Shown one piece after another: positions 37,302 to 45,411 of a DNA stretch of 64,000 nucleotides. This DNA is from CAWIJJ01 sp963836425 (GTDB lineage: Bacteria > Acidobacteriota > Terriglobia > Bryobacterales > Bryobacteraceae). Made by a program: the position numbers and the translations under genes. The stretch's first letter is position 1. The number at the start of each line of letters is the position of its first letter. The notes under the pieces were generated by a model. That model saw only the letters and a list, made by a program, of their open reading frames with translations. It made no database searches and was not told the DNA's origin. The stretch spans positions 558,001-622,000 of the forward strand of contig CAWIJJ010000016.1 of assembly GCA_963836425.1 (NCBI GenBank). Direction: 5' to 3'.

Positions 37302-37627
37302 GTGGAACTCGACCACGGGACCGCCGAATACTCATGCGGGACAAGGCACGGCCTGCCGCAGGTTCTTTTTCACGAACGGAATGCTGGAACTTCTGTGGGT
37401 GGAGAACGCGGTTTCTGCCGCATCCGTGCGGACTGCGCGAAATCACCCGCCTGACACTTACCTCGCCGCTGATGTTCCACTCCGTCGCGGCGAAAGCGGC
37501 GCTCGATCGCCAACTGTTATAAGTGGTGAGCGGAGCGGAATACCTCGCCGGCATTGAGTTCGACCACGGTTTTCGTCAACAAGCCCGCGACTTCCGCCCG
37601 CTGCTTCCACTGATTCTTCAATTCTGA
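37302..37627 (+). pseudogene. Decayed VOC/glyoxalase-like gene
   Basis: No intact frame, but conserved pieces of a VOC-family protein lie in order in three frames. VELDH (37302-37316) is the start. A second frame from 37321 reads PPNTHAGQGTACRRFFF and then NGMLELLWVEN. A third frame from 37430 reads GLREITRLTLTSPL, then an in-frame TAA at 37520-37522. The same frame resumes with EYLAGIEFDHGF and ends DFRPLLPLILQF-stop at 37627. The first two pieces are fused with most of the intervening sequence missing. Family assignment is from recalled motifs. Confidence 0.6.
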
Positions 37628-37640
37628 GCCGGAGGGGCAA

Positions 37641-37838
37641 TTACGCCGTCTGATGGAAGAGGCTCCTTGCAATCGGGATGGTCGAGAGCACGCCAAGGCC
37701 TAAGAGCGCCGACCCCGCTTTCTTTCGCTGAGCTTTCTTGAAACGTTGGGAGATCAACAGCCCGATTCCAACACCGAGGGCGACACGAGTGCCGCCGATC
37801 AGCGCGATTTGGGGAAGCGTGAGTGTCTTTTTGGTCAT
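37641..37838 (-). CDS. Small membrane protein, unknown function
   Basis: 65 residues with one or two short hydrophobic segments (ALGVGIGLLIS; AGSALLGLGVLSTIPIA) separated by a basic stretch (RFKKAQRKKAGS). A hairpin-like membrane topology is likely. It lies 81 bases downstream of the ArsR gene in the same direction. No family recognised. Confidence 0.55.
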   Translation of the reverse strand: MTKKTLTLPQIALIGGTRVALGVGIGLLISQRFKKAQRKKAGSALLGLGVLSTIPIARSLFHQTA

Positions 37839-37919
37839 ATACGATGGCGAGCATCCCGGTAGCCATCGCAGGCTGAGCCATGTGACGCGCGGAACAAGTC
37901 CGGACCGTCTGGAATGCGT

Positions 37920-38255
37920 TCAGACCATCAGGCGCCGGCCATTCCGTAGTTGGGCGCGCAAAACGTCGCGGATCAACTGGCAGGCCTGTTTCACCTCCGG
38001 CAGCGTCAGCGAGCAGAAAATCTGCTTCCCGTCGCGCCGGGTGGTGACCACTCCCGCCCCCTTCAGTATGGCCAGATGCTGGGATACGTTGGGCATAGTG
38101 ATGCCGAGTTCCGATTGCAGGTCCGACACCGTTCGCTCCCGTTTGGCGAGCAGGTCGAGCATGCGGAGACGGGTTCCGTTGGCGAAGGCTTTACAGATGC
38201 GAACCTGCATCTCAAACACCTGGTCGTCAGCGTCGGGTTTGCAGGTTTTCGGCAT
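37920..38255 (-). CDS. ArsR-family transcriptional regulator
   Basis: 111-residue winged-helix repressor of the ArsR/SmtB type. The start MPKTCKPDADD has a GAGGG ribosome site; longer frames upstream are unlikely. The recognition region is TVSDLQSELGITMPNVSQHLAILKGAGVV, followed by the wing RRDGKQIFCSL. Cysteines occur at positions 5, near 22, in IFCSL and in KQACQL, so redox or metal sensing is possible, but the classic CVC metal motif is absent. It follows the cytochrome b gene by 63 bases and may control the cytochrome operon. Confidence 0.85.
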   Translation of the reverse strand: MPKTCKPDADDQVFEMQVRICKAFANGTRLRMLDLLAKRERTVSDLQSELGITMPNVSQHLAILKGAGVVTTRRDGKQIFCSLTLPEVKQACQLIRDVLRAQLRNGRRLMV

Positions 38256-38278
38256 GGGTCCCTCTTCGCATTTTATAA

Positions 38279-38294
38279 CGGATACATTTGTCCG
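38279..38294. promoter_or_regulatory. Imperfect inverted repeat before arsR-like gene
   Basis: CGGATACATTTGTCCG pairs at 6 of 8 positions. It lies 24 bases upstream of the ArsR start, between it and the cytochrome b stop. ArsR proteins bind short imperfect palindromes near their own promoters, so this is a weak operator candidate. Confidence 0.3.
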
Positions 38295-38318
38295 ATGAGC
38301 CGGATGTGGCATTCGGTA

Positions 38319-38954
38319 CTACTCCACTGAAGGCGCTTGTTCCGCGCCCGCCGTGCCTTTCGTCATCGCCCGGAGCAGCGCTCCCGGCGTGGGCCCGGTA
38401 GTTGCCAGGTAGATATGGGCGATCAGGAAGGCGAGAAAGAAGTAGGAGCCGAGCGTGTGCGCCGGACCCAGCAGCCAGAGCCCGCCCACACGGTCGAACG
38501 TTTGCGGCCAGCGGTCCGCTCCCCACAGCAGCAGGCCCGTCGCCATCTGATAGGGAAGCAGAAAGTTGAGCAGCACCAGGTATGTGATCTTCTGCAACGG
38601 ATTCAGTTTTCTGCGCGGGTCCGTTTCGAGCGGGTGCCGTTCGCCTTTGAAGATGCCGTACAAATAGAACCGCGCCTGGCGCATCGCCGCCCCCGTGAAA
38701 TCTTCCATGCGCGGGAGGAAGTGATGGTATTTCTCCGCCGTCAAATGGTAGAAGGCGCCCAGGAAAGCATTGGCGAGCAGGGCGGCGGCAACCCATGTGT
38801 GCAGCCGGATGGAATTGGTCATGGAACCGAAAATCCCGAACCGGTCCGGATAGTGAATCGCCAGCCCGGTCAGGATCAGCAGGATTATGACCGCCGCCTG
38901 CATCCAGTGCCAGATCCGTTCGTGCAATGTGTACAACGTTACGCCTTGATTCAT
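38319..38954 (-). CDS. Cytochrome b (b561/FdnI-HydC-like) membrane subunit
   Basis: 211-residue inner-membrane cytochrome b. Four helices are visible (about 17-36, 51-72, 122-144, 165-187). Candidate haem ligands are His16, His52, His70, His166 and His180, the pattern of dihaem b subunits that exchange electrons with quinones. The ATG overlaps the stop of the octahaem cytochrome gene (ATGA), so the two are translationally coupled and very likely form one complex, comparable to the c-b fusion CbcL of Geobacter (family knowledge). Confidence 0.85.
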   Translation of the reverse strand: MNQGVTLYTLHERIWHWMQAAVIILLILTGLAIHYPDRFGIFGSMTNSIRLHTWVAAALLANAFLGAFYHLTAEKYHHFLPRMEDFTGAAMRQARFYLYGIFKGERHPLETDPRRKLNPLQKITYLVLLNFLLPYQMATGLLLWGADRWPQTFDRVGGLWLLGPAHTLGSYFFLAFLIAHIYLATTGPTPGALLRAMTKGTAGAEQAPSVE

Positions 38955-41059
38955 ATCCGCCTTCCAATCATTCTTAAAGCGGCGTGCAGCAGGCTGAACA
39001 GCGCCGCGCCGCCGACTGACAGCCAGCCCAGCCATTCCACCCACCACGCCCGGCTGTTCCCGATGATGTAAAACGATTCGAGAAGCACCCGGTTGTCGAA
39101 CACCGGCTCCTTGCCTTCGTAGTTGACGACCGGCAGCATCTTACCCCGGAAGACCACCGGGACACCCTTGGGCAGAAATGAGTTCAGGTCCAGCGGACGG
39201 TGCAGAATGGAGTTCGATGAGTGGCAGGCAGTGCACTCCCGGATCGCCTGGCCCTTGCCCGCGGTATTGTGGCTCATGGCCCAGGGAACAACTTCCGTGC
39301 GCAGTTCGGGTTCGGCCACACCGGCGTACTTTTGCAGCAGGCCTTTCACCAGTGCGATCTTCGCCGGGGTGTCATAGACAGCCTGGGGCACGTCGATAAT
39401 GCCGTCCTTATCCCCGAACTCCTTCACGATCTCGGGCCGGTACAACCACTCGCCGCCCTCGGGAAGCGACTGGAAGAAAGCCTGCTGCATCTGCCACGTG
39501 AACACCGGCCGGCCCTTGATCTTGTCGAACCAGTACACGCCCGTAATCAGGTTAGTGGGTCGGATCTTCTCGCGCCGATTGTTCCCGGGAGACGGTATGT
39601 AGGCGGGCAGGTATCCCGTCACATCCGACTCCGGGTCCACGATGTCGCCGTCAATTCCGCGCATCGTGATCCGGCTGGTGCCGGTGTCCATCAAAAATCC
39701 CCAATCGTCGCTCCGATAGGCCCAGAAATGCACGGCTGGGGTGTGGCACGTCTGGCACGCCATGGCGTCGAAATGCCGGCTCTTGTAGGGCAGGAAGTCG
39801 TGGGTCTTTTCCGCTTCGTGGCAATCGCCGCATTCGCGCATGGTGTTGTGGCGCGTCAGGTTCACGGTCTCCGGTGGAATATTGCCGCGCGCAAAGTTGT
39901 GGTCCGGTCTTTTCAGATAGGCCGCGATGTCGCCCCCCACGGGCCGGTAGCGCAGATTCTTCTTCGGATCCTCCTGAATCATGCGGCCCGGGTTGTTCGG
40001 CGAGAAATGGCAGTCCGTGCACACCAGGCCCTTGGCCGCATGCGCGTCCCAGGGGAAGTTCATGTGCTCCTGTCCGGCAATCTTGGGTGAAGTTGTGTCG
40101 CTGATCTTCGCCCCGTTGTAAATCCAGCCGGCCTTTTCCGTACCGCGCATGATATCGGCGTGTTGAATCGGCTGAATGTCCTTCGTGTTCCTGGCGCTGA
40201 AACCGTGGCATTGCGCGCAGTTCTCGAGCGCAGGCTCGGCGATTCGCAGCCGGTCCGCTTTCACGGTTCCATCCGGGTTGAAGGCAGCACGGTTATAGCG
40301 GTATTCCCGGTTGCCGCCCTGCACCACGACCCCCGTCTCCGCCAGGGTTGCGTTATTGGCCCACCGAAAGTTGCCGGCGGCCATCTCTTTCTTTCGCTCC
40401 GCGCGGCTGGCGTTCGGAACGTGGCACAGAAAACAGTCGGCCTCGGCGATCCCGCTCTTCTCCCAGTCCCACGGCTGTACTTCCGCCTTTTCGCGATCGC
40501 GAATTGTGTAACTCGGGTCGAGCGGTCCGGAAGGTTTGGCATCCGGCGAAAGAAAGCGGCGTCCCTTCAGGTCGTATTCGGAAATGCCGCCGCCGGTGTG
40601 GCAGCCGCCGCATTTGGTCAGCCACTCGGGCTGGCTCATGTCGGCGTCGTCCGGGCTGGCGATGCCGGCGTGAGTCAATTGGCGATTCGGTATGATCGAG
40701 AATTTGCCGAACATGCCCGGCGACGAATTGAACTTTGCCACGCCGTGGGAATCCAGCAATTCCCGGTTCATCTCCGCCTTGCCCTGCTGAAAGTGGAAAC
40801 TGTCGGCGATGAAGTCATAGTCGTGGCAGTCGCCGCCGCAGGTTCGCCTGGTGCTTACCGGCTTGCCGCTCTCGAGCACGTTGCGTCCCGCCTCGTCCTT
40901 CAACGTCAAAGGCGGGTGCGCCAGCCGCGGCGCGACCCCGGACGCCGGCTCCGCCGCGACGGCGGCAGCGCTCAGCGCCAAAACAACCGCCAGTTTCGAC
41001 AGGCCGCTCCGGACCGCGCCACGCCGGACGGATTTTTTGCCCACAAACTCTGCTGCCAT
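38951..41059 (-). CDS. Octahaem cytochrome c with C-terminal membrane anchor
   Basis: 702 residues. N-terminal signal peptide (hydrophobic about 21-36, ending AVAAEP). Seven CXXCH sites have their first Cys at 150, 209, 281, 347, 410, 435 and 609. An eighth, non-standard CX3CH site is CGGDCH at 74-79. Extra His residues (DSFHFQ, PDHNFA, SRHFDAM, AVHFWAY, MSHNTAG) could be distal ligands. Residues about 672-696 form a single helix that would fix the protein to the outer face of the inner membrane. Start at ATG 41059 has a GAGGA ribosome site; an upstream extension of 130 residues is non-coding. It would receive electrons from the cytochrome b encoded next. Confidence 0.87.
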   Translation of the reverse strand: MAAEFVGKKSVRRGAVRSGLSKLAVVLALSAAAVAAEPASGVAPRLAHPPLTLKDEAGRNVLESGKPVSTRRTCGGDCHDYDFIADSFHFQQGKAEMNRELLDSHGVAKFNSSPGMFGKFSIIPNRQLTHAGIASPDDADMSQPEWLTKCGGCHTGGGISEYDLKGRRFLSPDAKPSGPLDPSYTIRDREKAEVQPWDWEKSGIAEADCFLCHVPNASRAERKKEMAAGNFRWANNATLAETGVVVQGGNREYRYNRAAFNPDGTVKADRLRIAEPALENCAQCHGFSARNTKDIQPIQHADIMRGTEKAGWIYNGAKISDTTSPKIAGQEHMNFPWDAHAAKGLVCTDCHFSPNNPGRMIQEDPKKNLRYRPVGGDIAAYLKRPDHNFARGNIPPETVNLTRHNTMRECGDCHEAEKTHDFLPYKSRHFDAMACQTCHTPAVHFWAYRSDDWGFLMDTGTSRITMRGIDGDIVDPESDVTGYLPAYIPSPGNNRREKIRPTNLITGVYWFDKIKGRPVFTWQMQQAFFQSLPEGGEWLYRPEIVKEFGDKDGIIDVPQAVYDTPAKIALVKGLLQKYAGVAEPELRTEVVPWAMSHNTAGKGQAIRECTACHSSNSILHRPLDLNSFLPKGVPVVFRGKMLPVVNYEGKEPVFDNRVLLESFYIIGNSRAWWVEWLGWLSVGGAALFSLLHAALRMIGRRI

Positions 41060-41136
41060 GATTTTCCTCGCCCCGCCTGTTGGGTACAGGCGCCGCGGCT
41101 CCCGTCCTCGGAGCGCAGCGCCCATGTTGTGTCTGG

Positions 41137-41490
41137 TTACTTGCCGCAGGTCTCCGGTTGCGGAGAGTCTGCTGCGTGATTGATCAGAAACGTCTGAACG
41201 TCCAGCATCTGGCCCTCGTCCAGGTATTTGGCGAGTGGCTCCGCGGCGGTGTGCTTTGTCTTCTGGAAGTACGTGCGCCATTGCGCCTGAGTCTTGGACA
41301 GAGGCGAAACCTCGCCGCCTTTCGCCCCCTTGACATGACAGTCCTTGCAGATTTTGCGATAGTAGGCGCGCCCCTTGGTTTCGCTGCCTTTGGCGCCGGC
41401 CGCCAGGTCCATGGTGAACAGAGTTGCCGCCACGGCCGCGGCCGCGCAAGCGTTGACGAAAAAACGGAATGCTCGTGATCGAATCAGCAT
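41137..41490 (-). CDS. Monohaem cytochrome c
   Basis: 117-residue periplasmic cytochrome. N-terminal signal sequence (VNACAAAAVAATLFTMDLAAG), then one haem site CKDCH (Cys48, Cys51, His52). A distal Met could be in DEGQMLDVQ. It sits between the barrel and octahaem genes in the same operon and could act as the electron shuttle between the membrane-bound cytochromes and the outer membrane. Confidence 0.85.
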   Translation of the reverse strand: MLIRSRAFRFFVNACAAAAVAATLFTMDLAAGAKGSETKGRAYYRKICKDCHVKGAKGGEVSPLSKTQAQWRTYFQKTKHTAAEPLAKYLDEGQMLDVQTFLINHAADSPQPETCGK

Positions 41491-41528
41491 GATTGCCTCG
41501 TTAGTCTGAGAAATGTCCCGGCCGCGGG

Positions 41529-43322
41529 TTAGAATCGCGCCGTAAGTCCCAAAGAAACCATCGTGGCTCCGCTGTAAGTCGGGAAGCCGAGGATGGGGGT
41601 GGAATCCAAGGCCTTCGGAGACCCGACGTGCCAGCCCGAGCCGGAATAGTCGTAAAGGTACTTGATGAAATCCGCTTTGAAGATAAAGCGATCGTTGATG
41701 CGGTGCGTCAGGTACGTCTCCACAACCTTACCCCGGGTATTGGTTTTGGGCGCGATGATGTCATCTGCGGCCTGCGCGAAATTGAACCAGTACTGGCTTC
41801 CGTAGTTATACTCGAATCCCAGCTTGGTACGTTCGTCGTTCGGGAAATTCACGCGCGCGCCGGCCAGGAACATGTAGCCCGTACGATTGACGGGGGTTTC
41901 GAAGGGATCGGAGAGCAATCCGCCGAAGGGGCTGGTCGTGCCGTTCGGGCGCGTTGCCGACAGGTTGCCGCTGGCGTACATGTCAACCGCCTTCGCCTTG
42001 TGGGTGAAGTTCATTCCGAACAGGTGAATCGCCCCAAGGTTCGCCGAGGGCGTGTACCGCATCACTACCGGGGCGTTGACCGAATCTCCCGTGAGCGGGT
42101 TCACCGGCAGCACCATGAGGCCGTCGAAACCGTCGGCGACATTGAAGGCATGCGCGTAGGTGGCCTGCACCAGCGTTTCGTCCGAGTTCCAGAGATCCAG
42201 GTTTGCCCCCAAAAAGTGGGTGTCCTTCAGCCGGTCCTGGGGCATTTTGAGCAGGTTGCCGTTGCCGAAACCGGATTCGTACCCCAAGCCCCAGCACAGC
42301 CGCCAGATCATGTTTTCCGTGAAGCGATATCCCACCGTGATGCCGTCGAACTGGAAGTCGATCAGGGCGCCCGACGGCGTGCCGCCGCGCAGTTCGTCCT
42401 GCCGGTAGTTCATCGGCGGACCGCCGGATGAGGGCCGCCGGCCGATCGAGAGGTACAGGTTCGAACCGCCGATGCGATTCCAGCTGAAATAGGCGCGCTC
42501 CACGCGGAGTTGATCCGAATTCGGAACTCCGGTCGTCGTGCCATCCATGTTCAACGTGTTCGGCTGGCCATTGAACACCTGCACGCCCGTCGAATCTCCA
42601 AATGCTTTGTACATGCTCAGCCGCCCGGAAAAGGAGACATTCTCGGCCACCTGCGCATCGAAGTTCAGGCGCAGCCGGTTAGTGAACAGCGCGCTGTTAT
42701 TGTCTTTGTAGGCAGCAGTGTAAGTGGAAGGCATCAACATACCGAACAACTGCTGCTGCATGGCTGCCGGGAAAGATGCCATGCCTTGCTTCAACTGGTT
42801 GAATGTGAGGTTGTTGGAGAACTGAAGATAGTCCGCATAGTGGGAACTTACTGTGTTGTTGATCTCCGCCACATCGGCCGGAGGGCGTCCCAGGATCGGC
42901 ATCGCAAACATGGTCTTGACTACCAGATTCTGCAGTTGCATGCCGTCAAAATGCGCCGGCACGCTGCTGGAAATTCCGTGGCCTTCGAAGCGGTAATCTC
43001 CTGTGAAGCGGATCCGGTCCAGAGCCTGTCCCATTTCCGCCTTGGATACCCGCTGATCGAGTTCCTTCAGCGTGGCAGCGACTTCGGAAGGAGCTGGATC
43101 GCCCGCTTTGGCGGCCTGGGCCTGCTGCTCCTGAGCCTTCAGGCGCTGCTCCAGGTCCGCCACCTGCTGTTTCAGACGGTCCAGTTCCTGCCTCGTCTGG
43201 TCGGCGTTCGCCGCCTGCGGCGCACCGGGCTCCGGCACGGCCCCAGGTTTGCCGCTATCTGCGGCCGGAAGTACAGTCAACGGAAAAAGGAACAGAAGTA
43301 AGAGTAAAGCGCATCGGCGCAT
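41529..43322 (-). CDS. DUF3373-type outer-membrane barrel with coiled-coil N-terminus
   Basis: 597 residues. Signal peptide (MRRCALLLLLFLFPLTVLPA). A coiled coil at about 40-95 (QELDRLKQQVADLEQRLKAQ) precedes a long beta-barrel of alternating strands (RFTGDYRFEGHG; LFTNRLRLNFDAQVAENVSF; LYLSIGRRPSSGG) that ends in an aromatic residue (VSLGLTARF). This architecture matches DUF3373 porins, which occur beside multihaem cytochromes in metal-respiring bacteria (recalled). First gene of the cytochrome operon, GAGGT ribosome site; AT-rich promoter region upstream (43323-43420). Confidence 0.82.
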   Translation of the reverse strand: MRRCALLLLLFLFPLTVLPAADSGKPGAVPEPGAPQAANADQTRQELDRLKQQVADLEQRLKAQEQQAQAAKAGDPAPSEVAATLKELDQRVSKAEMGQALDRIRFTGDYRFEGHGISSSVPAHFDGMQLQNLVVKTMFAMPILGRPPADVAEINNTVSSHYADYLQFSNNLTFNQLKQGMASFPAAMQQQLFGMLMPSTYTAAYKDNNSALFTNRLRLNFDAQVAENVSFSGRLSMYKAFGDSTGVQVFNGQPNTLNMDGTTTGVPNSDQLRVERAYFSWNRIGGSNLYLSIGRRPSSGGPPMNYRQDELRGGTPSGALIDFQFDGITVGYRFTENMIWRLCWGLGYESGFGNGNLLKMPQDRLKDTHFLGANLDLWNSDETLVQATYAHAFNVADGFDGLMVLPVNPLTGDSVNAPVVMRYTPSANLGAIHLFGMNFTHKAKAVDMYASGNLSATRPNGTTSPFGGLLSDPFETPVNRTGYMFLAGARVNFPNDERTKLGFEYNYGSQYWFNFAQAADDIIAPKTNTRGKVVETYLTHRINDRFIFKADFIKYLYDYSGSGWHVGSPKALDSTPILGFPTYSGATMVSLGLTARF

Positions 43323-43517
43323 AAGTGAGACCTCGATTCATAAATAACAGATGCGAATCTATTAAATCAATTACTTTCTAAATTTCGCAACTATACGTAA
43401 CACTATGCAACCAAGTGTGTTGCGGAGATCTACAGGCTGTGGAAAAGCAAGGTTGTGTTTTGGGTCAAATGCCCCGAATCGCGCCGCCCGCGTCGTACCG
43501 CCGGGTCTTTGCGGCGC

Positions 43518-43820
43518 TTACCGGTCGGGGGGCGGCCACCCGCGCAACGCGTGATACTTCTCCCGCGGTTCGCCCGTCCATCCGTTGACGCCGTGGCGCG
43601 GAAGCCAGATGGCGTGTATGTAGATTACGGGCAGCAGCGCGATGGCGAAGGCGATGAGCACGCCGCGCCGGCCGAAGAAATGCGAAACGGCGGCGGTCAA
43701 ACCAAGCACCACCAGCGCCTTCAACAACCTGCGCCACCACGGCGTCTGCGGTTCGAAATGCCGGAACACAAGGTTCCCAACCGTCAGGAAAGCCGCCACC
43801 ACAAGCAGCTCGAGTAGCAC
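43518..43820 (-). CDS. Small membrane protein
   Basis: 100 residues, GTG start, two to three hydrophobic helices (LLELLVVAAFLTVGNLVF; ALVVLGLTAAVSHFFG; GVLIAFAIALLPVIYIHAIW) with a short hydrophilic tail ending PPPDR. Lies 29 bases after the sulfatase stop on the same strand, so could be co-transcribed. No family recognised. Confidence 0.6.
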   Translation of the reverse strand: MLLELLVVAAFLTVGNLVFRHFEPQTPWWRRLLKALVVLGLTAAVSHFFGRRGVLIAFAIALLPVIYIHAIWLPRHGVNGWTGEPREKYHALRGWPPPDR

Positions 43821-43849
43821 GGGCCTATTCTATCGCCTCCCGCCTGAAG

Positions 43850-45364
43850 TCAAGCCGGAGAGCGGCCGGGATAGTTCGGTGAATAGAGCATCGACTTGGG
43901 ACGCGGCAGCAGGCGTCCCGACGCTACCCACGCATCACCACGCGGCGCCAGATGAGCAGCCAGGCGGTCCCGCCACAGGTTCATTTCGGGCCGGCGCGCG
44001 GGCTCACGGGCAAGATCGTTGCGCTCGTGAGGATCGGCCTCCAGGTCGAAGAACTGCTCCTCGCCTTCGAGAGCGTGGAAGATGTACTTTCGCTTCCCGT
44101 CGGTGAGTGCGTTCCAGTGGTTGGCGGGGCTGTAGCAGACGTCGTGTTCCAGGTCGATCCATGGCCGCCATTCCGATTGCGGGTTGCGCGCGAGCCGCAG
44201 CAGACTGGCGCCGTCCACCCTCGGAGGCGCTTCCACACCGGCGGCGTCCAGAAGCGTGGGCAGCACATCCCGGATCTCGACCGGGTTATCGATGACCCTG
44301 CCCCGGGTTGCCGGCGACAGGCCTTCGGGCCAGTGCAGCAGCATCGGAATCCGGGCGGAGGCCTGGTAGGCGTAGCTCTTGCGCCACAGATGGTGGTCGC
44401 CGAGCATGTCGCCGTGGTCGGAGAGATACACGATCAGCGTGCGCGCCAGCCAGCCGCGCCGGTCGAGCGTTTCGAGGATGCGGCCGACCTGCTCGTCCAT
44501 GAACGTGACGTTTCCATAGTAGCCACGGCGCGCGCGCCCGACGGCGGCGTCTCCCATCTCGCCGTGCCAGATGTCCACGCGATCGCTGTTGGGCCGGCGA
44601 TACTTATCTGCCCAGCCACCCGACTGCGCCGCCGGGAGTCCATCGCCGTAACGCGCCCAGAATCGCGCCGGCGGATCGTACGGACTGTGCGGGCGCGCAA
44701 AGGAGACTTTGAGGAAGAAGGGCTCGGAGCGGCGGTAATCGTGGAGGAAGCGGACCGCGGTCTCGCCTGTCCAGGACGTGGGGTGCAGGCGTTCGGGGAG
44801 CGGATACGATTTGGCGGTGTAGCCGTTCCAGTCGAGGCCGGAGGCATCGGGGTCGCCGCCGGGGTATTCGGACCAGAACCAGGCGCGATAGTCGCTGCGG
44901 AAGTCCGGCGATTCGATGCGGCCGGATTCGTCGAGCAGCGTGGTGTGAAACCCGTGCAGGTTCCGCTGGGGGCGCCAGTGCATCTTGCCGATTCCGGTGG
45001 TGTAGTAACCGGCTTCGCGCAACATGCGCGGCATTTCCACCGCGTAGCGTTCGCCTACGGCCCCATAACCGAGCATGCCGTGATTCCACGGGGCCATGCC
45101 CGTGAGCAGGGCGGCTCGGGCGGGTGTGCAGGTCGGAGTGCAGGAGAAGGCGTTCCGGAACCGGACGCCGCCGCGGGCCAGGCGGTCCAGGTTGGGTGTA
45201 TGGATGGCGCCGTTGCCGTCCGCGCCCAGACAATCGCCGCGGTGCTGGTCGGCCATCAGGAGCAGGATGTTCGGGCGTTCCGGCTGCGGCGCCGATCCTT
45301 GAAGCAGTGCGGGGGCGGCTGCCAGCGAGGAGCCCGATTGCAGGAACCTTCTCCTGTTCATCAT
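43850..45364 (-). CDS. Tat-exported sulfatase (S1 family)
   Basis: 504 residues. Twin-arginine leader MNRRRFLQSGSSLAAAPAL. Metal site MADQHRGD (37-44), and the activation motif CTPAR with Cys79 (preceded by another Cys at 75, CTPTCTPAR). Other S1 landmarks: GKMHWRPQRN, PHSPYDPPARFW, YLSDHGDMLGDH and RIPMLLHWP. The QHR metal motif and length place it nearer to choline-sulfatase/iduronate-sulfatase-like enzymes than to the sulfatase at 529. Follows a GT39-like gene by 47 bases and precedes a small membrane protein; the three may form one unit. Confidence 0.9.
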   Translation of the reverse strand: MMNRRRFLQSGSSLAAAPALLQGSAPQPERPNILLLMADQHRGDCLGADGNGAIHTPNLDRLARGGVRFRNAFSCTPTCTPARAALLTGMAPWNHGMLGYGAVGERYAVEMPRMLREAGYYTTGIGKMHWRPQRNLHGFHTTLLDESGRIESPDFRSDYRAWFWSEYPGGDPDASGLDWNGYTAKSYPLPERLHPTSWTGETAVRFLHDYRRSEPFFLKVSFARPHSPYDPPARFWARYGDGLPAAQSGGWADKYRRPNSDRVDIWHGEMGDAAVGRARRGYYGNVTFMDEQVGRILETLDRRGWLARTLIVYLSDHGDMLGDHHLWRKSYAYQASARIPMLLHWPEGLSPATRGRVIDNPVEIRDVLPTLLDAAGVEAPPRVDGASLLRLARNPQSEWRPWIDLEHDVCYSPANHWNALTDGKRKYIFHALEGEEQFFDLEADPHERNDLAREPARRPEMNLWRDRLAAHLAPRGDAWVASGRLLPRPKSMLYSPNYPGRSPA

Positions 45365-45411
45365 CTTTACAGAGTAACGGCAGGAGGACGGTTCACGAAA
45401 TGAACGTGACA

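Noticed and set aside
41060..41449. 130-residue N-terminal extension of the octahaem cytochrome frame
   Set aside because: It runs antisense-free but across the monohaem cytochrome gene in another frame, lacks homology, and would bury the signal peptide; the ATG at 41059 has a good ribosome site.
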